A DNA stretch of 64,000 nucleotides from Oceanobacillus jeddahensis (GCF_000750635.1 NZ_CCDM010000002.1:310001-374000); one strand, 5' to 3'; counted from the stretch's first letter, positions 9,840-19,049 are shown. A program made the numbers and translations. The notes: generated by a model not told the origin, from the letters alone.

Positions 9840-10145
9840 TTATCCAATGACATCTCCTCCAAATACAAAGGTCATTAGAGCGCTGCTGGCAAATCCAACA
9901 ATAAGAGCGATAATGATTCTTTTTTTGAAATAAGGCTTGTCTTCTGTTTTTGCATCTATTTTGGTAAGAACAATGCCAATTCCTAACGAAGATGCTATCC
10001 CAGCACTGATAAAATAGATTACTGCTTCAGGAAGCTGGAAATAACTTAATGGAAGAGGGAAGATGAACATTCCGATAAATAATATAAAAAGAAACACGAG
10101 TACTCCTTTAAAGCTGATACGTGGTATTAATTTTGACTCCCTCAT
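9840..10145 (-). CDS. Small membrane protein linked to the cellobiose-type PTS
   Basis: A 101-residue protein with about three hydrophobic segments (about residues 14-30, 39-58 and 75-95). AAGGAGG lies 8 bases before the ATG at 10145. It is the last gene of the EIIB-EIIC unit, 52 bases after EIIC, so co-transcription is likely. I do not recognise the family. Constant association with the transporter would suggest an accessory role; alone it is a hypothetical protein. Confidence 0.7.
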   Translation of the reverse strand: MRESKLIPRISFKGVLVFLFILFIGMFIFPLPLSYFQLPEAVIYFISAGIASSLGIGIVLTKIDAKTEDKPYFKKRIIIALIVGFASSALMTFVFGGDVIG

Positions 10146-10197
10146 AATGTGTACCTCCTTGGAAGAGAGGAAATCTCACCGATTTCCTCTCTCTATT

Positions 10198-11469
10198 TTA
10201 CGAAGTTGTATTGTCTTCTTCCGTTTCTAAATCAAGCATTTTTCGATCGTAGACTTTAAAGAATGGGAAATAGATTGCTACGGATATGGCGATATTAACA
10301 AGAACCAGGAGAATGGCCCGCCAATCGCCTCCTGTTGCTAAATAGGCGCCAATTGGTGCTGGCAACGTCCAGGGTGCTCGTATAAATGTCGGTGATACCA
10401 AACCTATGGATGTTGCAAAATAAGAAATGATTGCAAGAACAATAGGTGTGATAATAAAAGGAATAATCAGTATTGGGTTTAAGACAATTGGCAACCCGAA
10501 AATAACCGGTTCATTGATGTTAAAAAGAGCTGGTATACTTACCGTTTTCCCTAAATTTTTTAAATACTTTGAACGTGCAAATAGGAGCATAACGATGACG
10601 AGGCCAAGTGTTGCACCTGCTCCGCCTACCCATATAAACCATTGATATAAAGGCTCGACAGCAACATGGGGCAGAACCTCTCCAGCCGCAGCAGCCTCCC
10701 CGTTATTTAACAAGTATACTTCCCATACAGGTCGCGCTACGGATCCAACCACAGAAACACCATGGATACCAAATGACCAGAAAAATGTAATTAGAAACAC
10801 AGGGACTAGTACACCAAATAAACTGTCCCCGGCTGTAACAAGCGGAGCTGCCAGCTTTTCAACAACTGTATGCAAATTCACTCCTATAACTACTGTAATA
10901 AGGGTCATCAATACGATAACAATAGCTACCGGGATAAGTGCTTCAAAGGATCTGCTGACTGATTTAGGGACGGCATCCGGGAGTTTGATCGTTACCCCTT
11001 TCTGCTTACATAATCTAAATATTTCTACAGATAAGATGGAAACAATAATCGTTACAAACAGACCGCTGCCCCCGAGAAACTCCATTGGTAAATAAAATAA
11101 TTCGTCAATTACTGTAGGAGTAATCGTAAGCAATAAAGAAGCAACTGCAATTTGAGCTCCTGATAAAGGATCTACCTTATAGGATTGTGCTAAATTATAC
11201 CCAATACCAAAGGCGACGTAAAGAGACATAATGAACATAGTCATCCGGTAAGGAATTAAAATTTCTGCTGCGTTATCTACTGCCCACTGCGTAATTGCCC
11301 ATGATTCGGGTAGAGGCGGAGATGCAATAAGTAAAAAGAAAGATCCTACAATAATAAATGGTAATGAAGAAATGACACCATCACGAATAGCTAAGAGATG
11401 TCTCTGTTCAGCTAACCTGGCCATTGGAGTGGAAATCCTTTCCTCCAAAAAATCTGTAAATTTAGCCAT
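10198..11469 (-). CDS. PTS EIIC, lactose/cellobiose family
   Basis: A 423-residue membrane permease of the Lac/Cel PTS family with about ten membrane segments. Visible family features are SLPFIIVGSFFLL near the N-terminus, FWSFGIHGV in the middle, and PALFNINEPVIFGLPIVLNP, which contains the conserved substrate-site NEP motif. AAAGGAG lies upstream of the ATG at 11469. It follows the EIIB gene after 29 bases; its EIIA partner is encoded on the other strand at 12085. Next to muropeptide-salvage genes, the likely substrate is a GlcNAc- or MurNAc-containing disaccharide rather than plain cellobiose, which is an inference from context. Confidence 0.92.
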   Translation of the reverse strand: MAKFTDFLEERISTPMARLAEQRHLLAIRDGVISSLPFIIVGSFFLLIASPPLPESWAITQWAVDNAAEILIPYRMTMFIMSLYVAFGIGYNLAQSYKVDPLSGAQIAVASLLLTITPTVIDELFYLPMEFLGGSGLFVTIIVSILSVEIFRLCKQKGVTIKLPDAVPKSVSRSFEALIPVAIVIVLMTLITVVIGVNLHTVVEKLAAPLVTAGDSLFGVLVPVFLITFFWSFGIHGVSVVGSVARPVWEVYLLNNGEAAAAGEVLPHVAVEPLYQWFIWVGGAGATLGLVIVMLLFARSKYLKNLGKTVSIPALFNINEPVIFGLPIVLNPILIIPFIITPIVLAIISYFATSIGLVSPTFIRAPWTLPAPIGAYLATGGDWRAILLVLVNIAISVAIYFPFFKVYDRKMLDLETEEDNTTS

Positions 11470-11498
11470 GATACATGACTCCTTTCATTCCTAAGCTA

Positions 11499-11804
11499 CT
11501 AAATTAGTTCATTCAACGCTTTTAATAATGTCGGCCCGCCTAATGGATTATAGCCCTGGGGAGGTATGGAGCCGCACGGAACACCATGCTCATCCGCTTT
11601 TTCTTTGATGTCTTTAAAACGGTGCCTGATTTGCGGTGCAACCATAATAGCATCCCAATGATTCTCCAGTTCTGCGTCTACCTCACTGGAACCTACAGCT
11701 TTTACATCAAGATCTTGTCCATTTTTTCCTGCTTCTTTTTTTAAAGCATCCACGACAATTGCACTCGACATGCCACCTGAACATACAAATAATACCTTTT
11801 TCAT
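11499..11804 (-). CDS. PTS EIIB, lactose/cellobiose family
   Basis: A 101-residue soluble phosphotransfer protein with phosphocysteine C8 in MKKVLFVCSGGMSSA. Length and motif match CelA/LicB-type EIIB. It is the first gene of a minus-strand unit EIIB-EIIC-small membrane protein. A 280-base divergent region separates it from the EIIA gene, so both units may respond to the same regulator, presumably the MurR-type protein encoded at 14972. Confidence 0.92.
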   Translation of the reverse strand: MKKVLFVCSGGMSSAIVVDALKKEAGKNGQDLDVKAVGSSEVDAELENHWDAIMVAPQIRHRFKDIKEKADEHGVPCGSIPPQGYNPLGGPTLLKALNELI

Positions 11805-11962
11805 TACGTCACGTCCTTTTTAAAATAATTATTTAGATTTTTAGTGCTTTACATTCAAATTTCTATGAAAAGAAAACTATGAAAATAGATTCAAAGCTAT
11901 ATTTTAGATAGAAACCTCCTCTCGAAAATAAATATTTTTCAGATTAAATAATACTCAATTAC

Positions 11963-11991
11963 TTGAAAGGGCTTTCTTATAATTGTATTAT
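11963..11991 (+). promoter_or_regulatory. Sigma-A promoter of the EIIA-murQ operon
   Basis: TTGAAA at 11963-11968 and TATTAT at 11986-11991 with exactly 17 bases between, giving a leader of about 85 bases before the EIIA start. Palindromic patches nearby (GAAAA/TTTTC around 11924-11940 and ATTGAA/TTCAAT around 12033-12051) are possible operators but weak. Confidence 0.65.
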
Positions 11992-12084
11992 AGAATATAT
12001 AAAATAAAATTTCAAATATATTTTTATTTATTGAAACAAAAATTCAATTTGCTATTATTGATAGAAACAATGGGAGGGACACCA

Positions 12085-12405
12085 ATGGATATGGAAAAAG
12101 AAATCTTTGAAATAATATCAAATGGAGGGAACGCTAAGGCGATTGCCTATGAGGCGCTCGAATTAGCGCACGAAAATGATTTTCAGCAAGCGGAAGAGAA
12201 GTTGAAAGAAGCAAATCAAATTCTGAACACAGCCCATAATACGCAGACAAAGCTTATACAGGCGGAAATAAATGGGGAAGAAACACCAATGACCCTGCTG
12301 ATGGTTCATGCCCAAGATCATCTCATGGCAGCTATAAGTGAAATCACATTGATTGAAAATATGATGAAGATGTTAAAAAAGATTTCCGAATTAGAGAAGA
12401 AATAA
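12085..12405 (+). CDS. PTS EIIA, lactose/cellobiose family
   Basis: A 106-residue soluble helical phosphocarrier that passes phosphate from HPr to the EIIB encoded at 11499. The phospho-histidine motif VHAQDHLM is intact (H75, with H79). I chose the ATG at 12085, which follows GGGAGGG by 6 bases; a longer open frame to 11983 lacks a site and includes the promoter. Finding EIIA at the head of the mupG-anmK-murR-murQ unit links this PTS to cell-wall sugar salvage. The stop codon TAA lies inside the first bases of a dispersed repeat. Confidence 0.92.
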   Translation: MDMEKEIFEIISNGGNAKAIAYEALELAHENDFQQAEEKLKEANQILNTAHNTQTKLIQAEINGEETPMTLLMVHAQDHLMAAISEITLIENMMKMLKKISELEKK

Positions 12406-12512
12406 AGTGAAACTTCATTCAGTGAGGGTTTTTCGACGCACAACTCTTTACGATGGGACGAGTAATCGCAAAAGTTCTTCGATGGGGTGAGTAATCGCAG
12501 CCCCAGCCAGTT
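12402..12512 (+). repeat. Partial copy of dispersed element, starting on the EIIA stop codon
   Basis: It begins ATAAAGTGAAACTTCATTC, whose TAA is the EIIA stop, and continues with the same TTTTTCGACGCACAACTCTT block as the copy at 45649. GATGGGACGAGTAATCGCA (12452-12470) and GATGGGGTGAGTAATCGCAG (12481-12500) are two further copies of a short repeated word. The 3' hairpins seen in other copies are missing. Confidence 0.75.
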
Positions 12513-12554
12513 ACACTGCGATAAAATAATTAGAGGTTGAAAGAGGTGTTGGAA

Positions 12555-13643
12555 ATGAAAAAGCTGGGTATTTCAATCTACCCGAATAAATCCAATGTTG
12601 AGGAGGATTTGGAATATATACAAACTGCAAATAAATATGGTTTTGAACGAATATTTACTTGTCTGTTATCTGTAGAGGGGGACCAAGAAAAAATACTCTC
12701 TGATTTTAAGAAAACCATTTCTTTTGCGAAAGAAAAGAATATGGAAGTGATTTGTGATATTAGTCCAAGAATATTCGATGCCTTGGATATTTCCTACAGT
12801 GATTTATCCTTTTTCGCTGATCTGGGAGTGGATGGTATCCGTTTAGATATGGGGTTTACTGGCAATGAGGAAGCCATGATGACCTATAATCCCTATGGGC
12901 TAAGTATCGAGATTAATATGAGTAATTCTAATAAATATTTGGAGAATCTATTAAGCTATCAACCTAATCTTTCTAAGTTGATTGGATGCCATAACTTTTA
13001 CCCGCATCGTTATGCTGGCCTTTCTTACGATTTTTTCCTGGAATGCAGCCGGAAATTTAAGCAACAAGGATTAAGAACGGCAGCCTTTGTTTCTTCAAGC
13101 GATGCCACTTTTGGACCTTGGCCGGTTGTAGAAGGGTTACCGACTGTTGAAATGCATCGTGAATTGCCAATTGACGTGCAAGCGAAACATCTCTTTGCTA
13201 CCAATGTCATTGATGATGTCATTATCAGTAATGCTTATGCATCTGAATCCGAATTGCAGCGTCTCAGCCAGATAAATAAAGAAAAAATTACGTTTGATGT
13301 GGATATTGTTCCTACATCAAGTGAGTTGGAAAAGAATATAATCCTGCATGAACCACATTTCTATCGGGGAGACGTCTCTGATTATATGATCCGTTCCACA
13401 CAGAGCAGAGTAAAGTATCGAGGTCATTCGTTTTCAGTCCATCATACACCGGATATCAAAAGAGGCGATATTATTATAGAAAGTGATTTATATGAGCAGT
13501 ATGCAGGCGAATTGCAGATTGCTTTGAAAGATATGGTCAATTCCGGGAAGTCTAATGTGGTAGGAAGAATCAGAGAGGAAGAAATCTTCTTAATTGATTA
13601 TCTGAAACCATGGGAAAAGTTTGCCTTTACCACAAGTGAATAG
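12555..13643 (+). CDS. mupG: 6-phospho-N-acetylmuramidase (MupG/DUF871 family)
   Basis: A 362-residue cytoplasmic protein of the DUF871 family, whose characterised S. aureus member MupG cleaves MurNAc-6-phosphate-GlcNAc into MurNAc-6P and GlcNAc. The N-terminal half is TIM-barrel-like (MKKLGISIYPNKS, DLGVDGIRLDMGF, GCHNFYPHRYAGL) and the C-terminal part is the family's smaller beta domain (RGDIIIESDLY). The ATG at 12555 follows GAGGTG with suitable spacing; a TTG at 12537 is less likely. It is placed between a PTS EIIA and anmK and upstream of murQ, which fits use of an imported phospho-disaccharide. Confidence 0.85.
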   Translation: MKKLGISIYPNKSNVEEDLEYIQTANKYGFERIFTCLLSVEGDQEKILSDFKKTISFAKEKNMEVICDISPRIFDALDISYSDLSFFADLGVDGIRLDMGFTGNEEAMMTYNPYGLSIEINMSNSNKYLENLLSYQPNLSKLIGCHNFYPHRYAGLSYDFFLECSRKFKQQGLRTAAFVSSSDATFGPWPVVEGLPTVEMHRELPIDVQAKHLFATNVIDDVIISNAYASESELQRLSQINKEKITFDVDIVPTSSELEKNIILHEPHFYRGDVSDYMIRSTQSRVKYRGHSFSVHHTPDIKRGDIIIESDLYEQYAGELQIALKDMVNSGKSNVVGRIREEEIFLIDYLKPWEKFAFTTSE

Positions 13644-13744
13644 AGGGAATGCGCTAAATGCTTGTAGGGAAATATCGAGAAAAAATCAACGATGCTATGC
13701 TGGTTTTAAATATGTAAGCTGTTTTAAAGGAAAGGGGAGTTGAG

Positions 13745-14917
13745 ATGAGCAGATTAGTAGCAGGGTTAATGTCTGGTACATCTTTAGATGGTCTTGATGC
13801 GTCACTTGTAAAAATCAACGGCTTTGGTGCAGATACGAAAGTAGATAGGATAAAAAGTATTTCTTTGCCATATACGGATGCTTTAAAACAAGAACTATTA
13901 GATGTAATGAACGTAGAGAAATCTAATGTGGAGAAAATATGCAGCTTGAATGTGGCATTAAGCTATCAGTTTGCTAAGGCAGTGAAAAAAGTCTGTGCAG
14001 AAGCTGGTATAGATCTGGAGGATTTGGATCTCATTGGCTCTCACGGTCAAACTGTCTATCACATTCCTAAAGAAACGGATTCCTTGGTTCGATCTACATT
14101 ACAAATTGGAGACCCTTCTATAATTGCCTATGAAACAAATACAATGGTAGTTTCTAATTTTCGTATGATGGATATTGCTGCCGGGGGAGAAGGCGCCCCC
14201 TTAATTCCTTATATTGATTGGCTGTTATATCGAAATCAATACAAGGGAAGAATTTTACAAAATATTGGTGGGATCGGTAACTGCACGGTTATTGAAAAAA
14301 ACGCATCTTTAGATACGATATATGCATTTGATACCGGTCCTGGAAACATGATTATTGATGCACTATGCAGAAGATTATTTAATGTTCCCTATGATGAACG
14401 CGGCAGAATTGCAGGAAGAGGAGTTGTTCATAAAGAGATTGTGGAAAGCTGGATGACCTATGATTTCTTTTCTAAGCAGCCGCCGAAATCAACAGGAAGA
14501 GAAGCATTTGGAGAAGCGTTTACCTCTCAGATAATAAAAGATTACAAGGATCTTCCGTATGAAGATTTAGTAGCGACTGCGACTTATTTTACGGCATATT
14601 CTATAGCAGATGCTTATGAAAAATTCGTATTACCCAAAACGGAAATTGCTGACGTTATTATCAGTGGTGGCGGAGGGAATAATCCAACATTAATAACTAT
14701 GATTCAAAGCTTATTACCTTCTAAAAATGTGTATACATCAGAACAACTCGGTATAACTGCAGATGAGAAGGAAGCGGTAGGGTTTGCTGTTTTGGCGAAT
14801 GAGACCATTCATCAACAAAAAGCGAACGTACCTAATGCAACAGGCGCTAAAGAGCCTGTTATCTTAGGCCAGATAACTCTTCCTCCTTATGGAGATAATA
14901 CGTATTACCTACTATAA
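13745..14917 (+). CDS. anmK: Anhydro-N-acetylmuramic acid kinase
   Basis: A 390-residue kinase that opens 1,6-anhydro-MurNAc and phosphorylates it to MurNAc-6P. The family signature GLMSGTSLDGLDASL is at residues 6-20, with further motifs SHGQTVYH, QIGDPS, NIGGIGNCT, DTGPGNMIID and SGGGGNNPTL in the expected ASKHA-fold order. Length is normal. It sits in the murein sugar operon between mupG and the MurR-like regulator, about 100 bases after mupG. Its product feeds MurQ. Confidence 0.94.
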   Translation: MSRLVAGLMSGTSLDGLDASLVKINGFGADTKVDRIKSISLPYTDALKQELLDVMNVEKSNVEKICSLNVALSYQFAKAVKKVCAEAGIDLEDLDLIGSHGQTVYHIPKETDSLVRSTLQIGDPSIIAYETNTMVVSNFRMMDIAAGGEGAPLIPYIDWLLYRNQYKGRILQNIGGIGNCTVIEKNASLDTIYAFDTGPGNMIIDALCRRLFNVPYDERGRIAGRGVVHKEIVESWMTYDFFSKQPPKSTGREAFGEAFTSQIIKDYKDLPYEDLVATATYFTAYSIADAYEKFVLPKTEIADVIISGGGGNNPTLITMIQSLLPSKNVYTSEQLGITADEKEAVGFAVLANETIHQQKANVPNATGAKEPVILGQITLPPYGDNTYYLL

Positions 14918-14971
14918 TGAATAAAGGAGTATGCATTAAAAAATAAAACGATCTGAGGAAGGTTTTATAAC

Positions 14972-15844
14972 ATGAGAAATAATGACGGATTAATTCGAAT
15001 TCAAGAAGCTTTGAATACAATCAAGCCAGCTGAAAGAAATGCTGCCAATTATATATTGGAACATCCGGAAGAAGTCGTCCGACTGTCGATAAAAGAACTC
15101 TCTAAACGGAGCGGTTCCAGTCAAGCCGCCATTATACGTCTATGCAAGAGTGTAGGTGTGTCGGGATTCCAAGATTTAAAACTGAGAGTTGCCGGAAATT
15201 TACAAACAAGTGAGTTGAGCAACTATACCAATGCAGAAATAACCTCTGGTGAAAAGGTCAGCTCCATTATGGATATTGTTTCCCGTAAAAACATACAATC
15301 TATTGAGCAGACTTTGAAGATAATCGACCTATCTCATGTAGAGGAAGCAATTGAAGCATTAGATAAGGCAAATCGGATTGATTTTTACGGAGCTGCTGCC
15401 TCACAAGTTATAGCACAGGATGCACAGCAAAAATTTTTGAGAATTAATAAATATTGCTCGGCATTTGCTGATGCACATTTACAATTAACCTCTTCTGTTA
15501 CATTAACCGAAAAGGATGTAGCGGTTGGAATTTCTTATTCAGGCGAGACGAAGCATGTCAACGCTGCCATTGAGAATGCCAAAAAAAATAACGCAACTGT
15601 GATAGCTATTACAAAATACGGAAAGAGCACCTTGTCGGAGCTGGCTGATATTCCTTTATATGTATCTTCTGTTGAGTCGGAAATGGTTAGAAGTGCCGCG
15701 ACAGCATCAAGAATGGCACAGCTTAACATTATTGATATTTTATTTACCGGGGTGGCTTCAAGAAGCTATGATTCAACCGTGCATTATCTTAATAAGACAC
15801 GTGAAGTATTGCAAAATGAATTTCGAAATCCTCATAAAGGGTGA
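14972..15844 (+). CDS. MurR/RpiR-family regulator
   Basis: A 290-residue DNA-binding regulator with an N-terminal RpiR HTH (about residues 1-77, with IKELSKRSGSSQAAIIRLCKSVGVSGFQDLK) and a C-terminal SIS sugar-phosphate-binding domain (about 125-255, with VGISYSGETKHV and TKYGKSTLSELADIPL). It is embedded in the operon, 6 bases before the kinase gene. By analogy with MurR it would repress the cluster and respond to MurNAc-6P; that ligand is inferred from context. Confidence 0.9.
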   Translation: MRNNDGLIRIQEALNTIKPAERNAANYILEHPEEVVRLSIKELSKRSGSSQAAIIRLCKSVGVSGFQDLKLRVAGNLQTSELSNYTNAEITSGEKVSSIMDIVSRKNIQSIEQTLKIIDLSHVEEAIEALDKANRIDFYGAAASQVIAQDAQQKFLRINKYCSAFADAHLQLTSSVTLTEKDVAVGISYSGETKHVNAAIENAKKNNATVIAITKYGKSTLSELADIPLYVSSVESEMVRSAATASRMAQLNIIDILFTGVASRSYDSTVHYLNKTREVLQNEFRNPHKG

Positions 15845-15850
15845 TGAGAA

Positions 15851-16828
15851 ATGTATATCTTAGGAGTGGATGGCGGAGGAACGAAAACAAAAGCTTTTTT
15901 ATTTCACAAAACAAAAGGGTTTCTATGGGAAACAGAGGCAGAGGCTTCTAACCCCCACAGTACAAGTTATACGCATTCTACAAAAGTTGTCAGTCAAATC
16001 ATCGATAAAGCATATGCGTCTAACCATTTATCCGAAAACGCAGATTTATCATTAGGTTTGGGGATAGCGGGTTTAGGTAGAAAAGAAGACCAAAGAAAAT
16101 GGATGGAATGTTTTCAGGAAATATCATCGTATGGACACTCCCTCAATGAGATAGTTATTGAAAATGACGGGGCAATTGCCCTTTATTCAGAAACATACGG
16201 AGAAGATGGGATTGTGTCCATCTGTGGAACAGGAGCAGTAACTCTAGGTATCCATCAAACAAAGACAGATCGTGTCGGTGGTTGGGGACATGTGATTGGC
16301 GGAGATCCAGGGAGCGGCTATGATTTAGGTTCACAGGCTTTGATAGCGGTATTCAACCAGCTGGATGGACTAGGGCCCAAAACGGCATTAACTAATCTTA
16401 TTTTGAACGGGGAAGGGCTTCATCAAATAGAAGAATTGATTCCAATCATTTATCAACATTTTGAAAAACAGCGTGTAGCTGCATTTGCCAAATATGTTTT
16501 TCAAGCAGTCGATTTGGAAGATGATATTGCAATAAAGATAACTCAAAAAGCTGCTAAACAAATAGCGAATCGCGGTAAAATTTTGTTTGAAAGACTGTTT
16601 CAAACAATGGAAAGGGATGTGCCATTTATATTGGCAGGAGGTATTTTTCAAAATGACTTTATCGTCAAGAAAGTGAAAGATGAACTAACTTTGACTCCCT
16701 TATTAAAGGTTTTAAAATCACAGAATTCCCCGGTGATTGGGAGTATTGTACTTGTTTTAAAACAGAAAGGCTATTCACCAGAAGAAATCAAAAAAATGCT
16801 GATAAGTAGAGGGAAAGAGGTGCAATAA
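15851..16828 (+). CDS. N-acetylglucosamine/amino-sugar kinase (BadF/BadG family)
   Basis: A 325-residue ASKHA-fold kinase. The phosphate-1 loop DGGGTKTKAF opens the protein, followed by GLGIAGLGR, ENDGAIALYS, SICGTGAVT, GWGHVIGGDPGSGYDLG and ILAGGIF, as in GlcNAc kinases and the MurNAc/GlcNAc kinase MurK. In this pathway it would phosphorylate the GlcNAc released by MupG. It starts 6 bases after the regulator and is followed directly by the serine hydrolase gene with no gap, so it belongs to the operon. Confidence 0.88.
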   Translation: MYILGVDGGGTKTKAFLFHKTKGFLWETEAEASNPHSTSYTHSTKVVSQIIDKAYASNHLSENADLSLGLGIAGLGRKEDQRKWMECFQEISSYGHSLNEIVIENDGAIALYSETYGEDGIVSICGTGAVTLGIHQTKTDRVGGWGHVIGGDPGSGYDLGSQALIAVFNQLDGLGPKTALTNLILNGEGLHQIEELIPIIYQHFEKQRVAAFAKYVFQAVDLEDDIAIKITQKAAKQIANRGKILFERLFQTMERDVPFILAGGIFQNDFIVKKVKDELTLTPLLKVLKSQNSPVIGSIVLVLKQKGYSPEEIKKMLISRGKEVQ

Positions 16829-17851
16829 ATGAATGCTTATGAACGGTATTTAGAGGAGCTGGTTACAAAAGATGAAATTCCTGCAGCTGTTTATCTTGTC
16901 AAACATCATCAACAGCAGAAAACATTACGGAGTGCAGGTTCCTTTTTAAATAATGAGGGGGAGAGAATCTCTGTTACTACAGACACTTATTTTGACTTAG
17001 CTTCTTTAACAAAAGTGATATGTACATTGCCGGGCATTCTATTTTTGCATGAACGAAAAGAGCTACATATAGATGATGAAGTAACGAAATATGTTCCCGG
17101 GTTCCCTCAAAAGGGGATAACCATTCGTCATTTTTTACAGCATACATCAGGGGTTTCGGCAGATTTATCTGTTAAAAACCGGTATCAGCAAAGAGATGTA
17201 TGGAAGGAGATTTTAAGCTGTAAAGCTGTTCATCCTCCAGACACCCAAGTATTATATAGTGATATCGGAATGATCGCTTTGGGGAAAATAGTAGAAGCTA
17301 TAACAAATCAAGGGCTGGATACCTTTGTGGATAAAGAGCTGTATCAGCCATGGGGAATGAAAAGTACCGGTTTTCTCCCTCGAAAGATAGAGAAGAATAA
17401 GATTGCTGCAACTGAAAAAGTTTACGGAAAATATGTTCATGGTGAAGTCCATGATGAGAAAGCCTATCATTTAGGTGGGGTAAGTGGTTCCGCAGGGTTA
17501 TTTTCAAATATTTCGGATGTAGCGCTCTATGCGGATTATTGGTTGTATCCGGAAAAGCAGCCGATTCTAAAACCTGAGACAATGGCTCTCATCAAAGAAA
17601 ATGTGATCCAAAATCGAGGTTTGGGCTTTGAAGTATTATGTGATAAAACGATTGGAACAACTAGTGGATCTGCCTGGTCCATCGGCTCTTTTGGGCATAC
17701 AGGGTTTACGGGAACAAGCCTATGGATCGACCCGAAAGAAGAAATTGTTACCGTTTTGCTTACCAATATGGTTCATTACGGGCGGCAACACCGATTGTCT
17801 GATATTAGAAGGAAGTTTCACACCTTGGTATATGAAATGCTGACCAGCTAA
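16829..17851 (+). CDS. Serine beta-lactamase-family hydrolase
   Basis: A 340-residue class C beta-lactamase/penicillin-binding-like enzyme. The nucleophile motif SxxK is S59-L-T-K62, a YSD triad (LYSDIGMIALG) lies near residue 140, and HTGFTGTS supplies the third motif. The gene abuts the kinase stop. In B. subtilis a related protein (AmiE/YbbE) in the murein-salvage cluster removes peptides from MurNAc. This one shows no signal peptide or membrane anchor, so it may act in the cytoplasm. Amidase versus esterase activity cannot be decided here. Confidence 0.85.
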   Translation: MNAYERYLEELVTKDEIPAAVYLVKHHQQQKTLRSAGSFLNNEGERISVTTDTYFDLASLTKVICTLPGILFLHERKELHIDDEVTKYVPGFPQKGITIRHFLQHTSGVSADLSVKNRYQQRDVWKEILSCKAVHPPDTQVLYSDIGMIALGKIVEAITNQGLDTFVDKELYQPWGMKSTGFLPRKIEKNKIAATEKVYGKYVHGEVHDEKAYHLGGVSGSAGLFSNISDVALYADYWLYPEKQPILKPETMALIKENVIQNRGLGFEVLCDKTIGTTSGSAWSIGSFGHTGFTGTSLWIDPKEEIVTVLLTNMVHYGRQHRLSDIRRKFHTLVYEMLTS

Positions 17852-17886
17852 TAAAGAATAAATTTATAGGAAGGGAGTTAATAGAT

Positions 17887-18774
17887 ATGTTGACAGAGAA
17901 AAGAAATGAAAATTCCTATCATTTACATGAACAATCTACTTATGAAATTTTACAATTAATGAATGAACAAGATAAAAAGGTGCCTGACGTTGTTGAAAAA
18001 GCCTTGCCTCAAATAGAGAAGGCAGTAGAAGTAATGGTAGCAGCGTTGGAAAGAGAAAATAAGGTTATCTATTTAGGTGCAGGAACAAGTGGAAGGTTAG
18101 GCGTTTTAGATGCTTCCGAATGTCCTCCTACTTTTGGTGTTACACCAGATGTGATTCAAGGTATTATTGCTGGAGGAGATCATGCGCTGCGTTTTGCTAT
18201 AGAGGGCGCTGAAGACAATGAACAGCTGGGCGGAGAAGATGTAGAGAAAAACGCTAAGGATGGAGATGTTATCGTTGGGATTGCATCGAGTGGTCGAACG
18301 CCATATGTATTGGGTGCTCTCAAAAAGGCTAAAGCTTTAGGACTGCAAACGATTGGAATTTCTTGCAATCAGGATGCAGTATTGTCCCAAGAAGCTGATA
18401 TAGCAATTGAACTTCCGGTAGGCCCGGAAGTTGTTACCGGTTCTACAAGGTTAAAAGCAGGAACAGCCCAAAAGCTTGTTTTAAATATGCTGTCTACAGC
18501 CACCATGGTACGAACAGGAAAAGTATATGAAAATCTAATGATTAATTTACAGGCGAAGAATAAGAAATTGCGCCATAGAGCAGTTTCTATTATTAAAGAA
18601 TTAACGCAGGCTGATGATCAAAAGGCTGCTCAAGCTTATGATAAAGCGGATGGTGATACGAAAGCTGCTATTTTAACACTGATGTTTGATACGGATGTGG
18701 AAACGGCAAAGACGAAGTTGGAAAAGTACCAAGGGAATTTTGTTAAAGCATTAGGAGATTTGAATAATGAATAA
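17887..18774 (+). CDS. murQ: N-acetylmuramic acid 6-phosphate etherase
   Basis: A 295-residue SIS-domain lyase that splits the lactyl ether of MurNAc-6P to give GlcNAc-6P and D-lactate. The family signature GAGTSGRLGVLDASECPPTFG (read in two parts) lies around residues 59-79; GIASSGRTPYV and TGSTRLKAGTAQKLVLN follow, with the C-terminal helical UBA-like region. GGAAGGGAG precedes the ATG at 17887. It is the last gene of the salvage operon and the point where the mupG and anmK products converge. Confidence 0.95.
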   Translation: MLTEKRNENSYHLHEQSTYEILQLMNEQDKKVPDVVEKALPQIEKAVEVMVAALERENKVIYLGAGTSGRLGVLDASECPPTFGVTPDVIQGIIAGGDHALRFAIEGAEDNEQLGGEDVEKNAKDGDVIVGIASSGRTPYVLGALKKAKALGLQTIGISCNQDAVLSQEADIAIELPVGPEVVTGSTRLKAGTAQKLVLNMLSTATMVRTGKVYENLMINLQAKNKKLRHRAVSIIKELTQADDQKAAQAYDKADGDTKAAILTLMFDTDVETAKTKLEKYQGNFVKALGDLNNE

Positions 18775-19049
18775 AATATAAAAGGGGTGGTATATCAGGT
18801 AGTAAGGGATCGTGGTAATTTTTGAGAGAAATATTACTGTTTTATTTGATGGGTAAAATGTATAACTTCCAGGAGAATTTTAATAAGTCTTATCCTAATT
18901 AAAATTGGTAGTTTTTTGGAGTATTAATAAATGTAATAGATAGCTTCAGATCAGGGCTTGTTCTGTTGATTATGAACAATGTGTTAAAGAGGAAAAAGAA
19001 AACAGATGAAAGTTTGGAAAAAAGAGACGCTTGTAAAATTGTAAATAAA
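18775..19049. other. Gene-free stretch after murQ
   Basis: AT-rich spacer with short stop-rich frames only. A long plus-strand open frame that begins at 18966 runs antisense through the creatininase-family gene and is not credible. No promoter or structure other than the terminator at 19050 was recognised. Confidence 0.6.
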
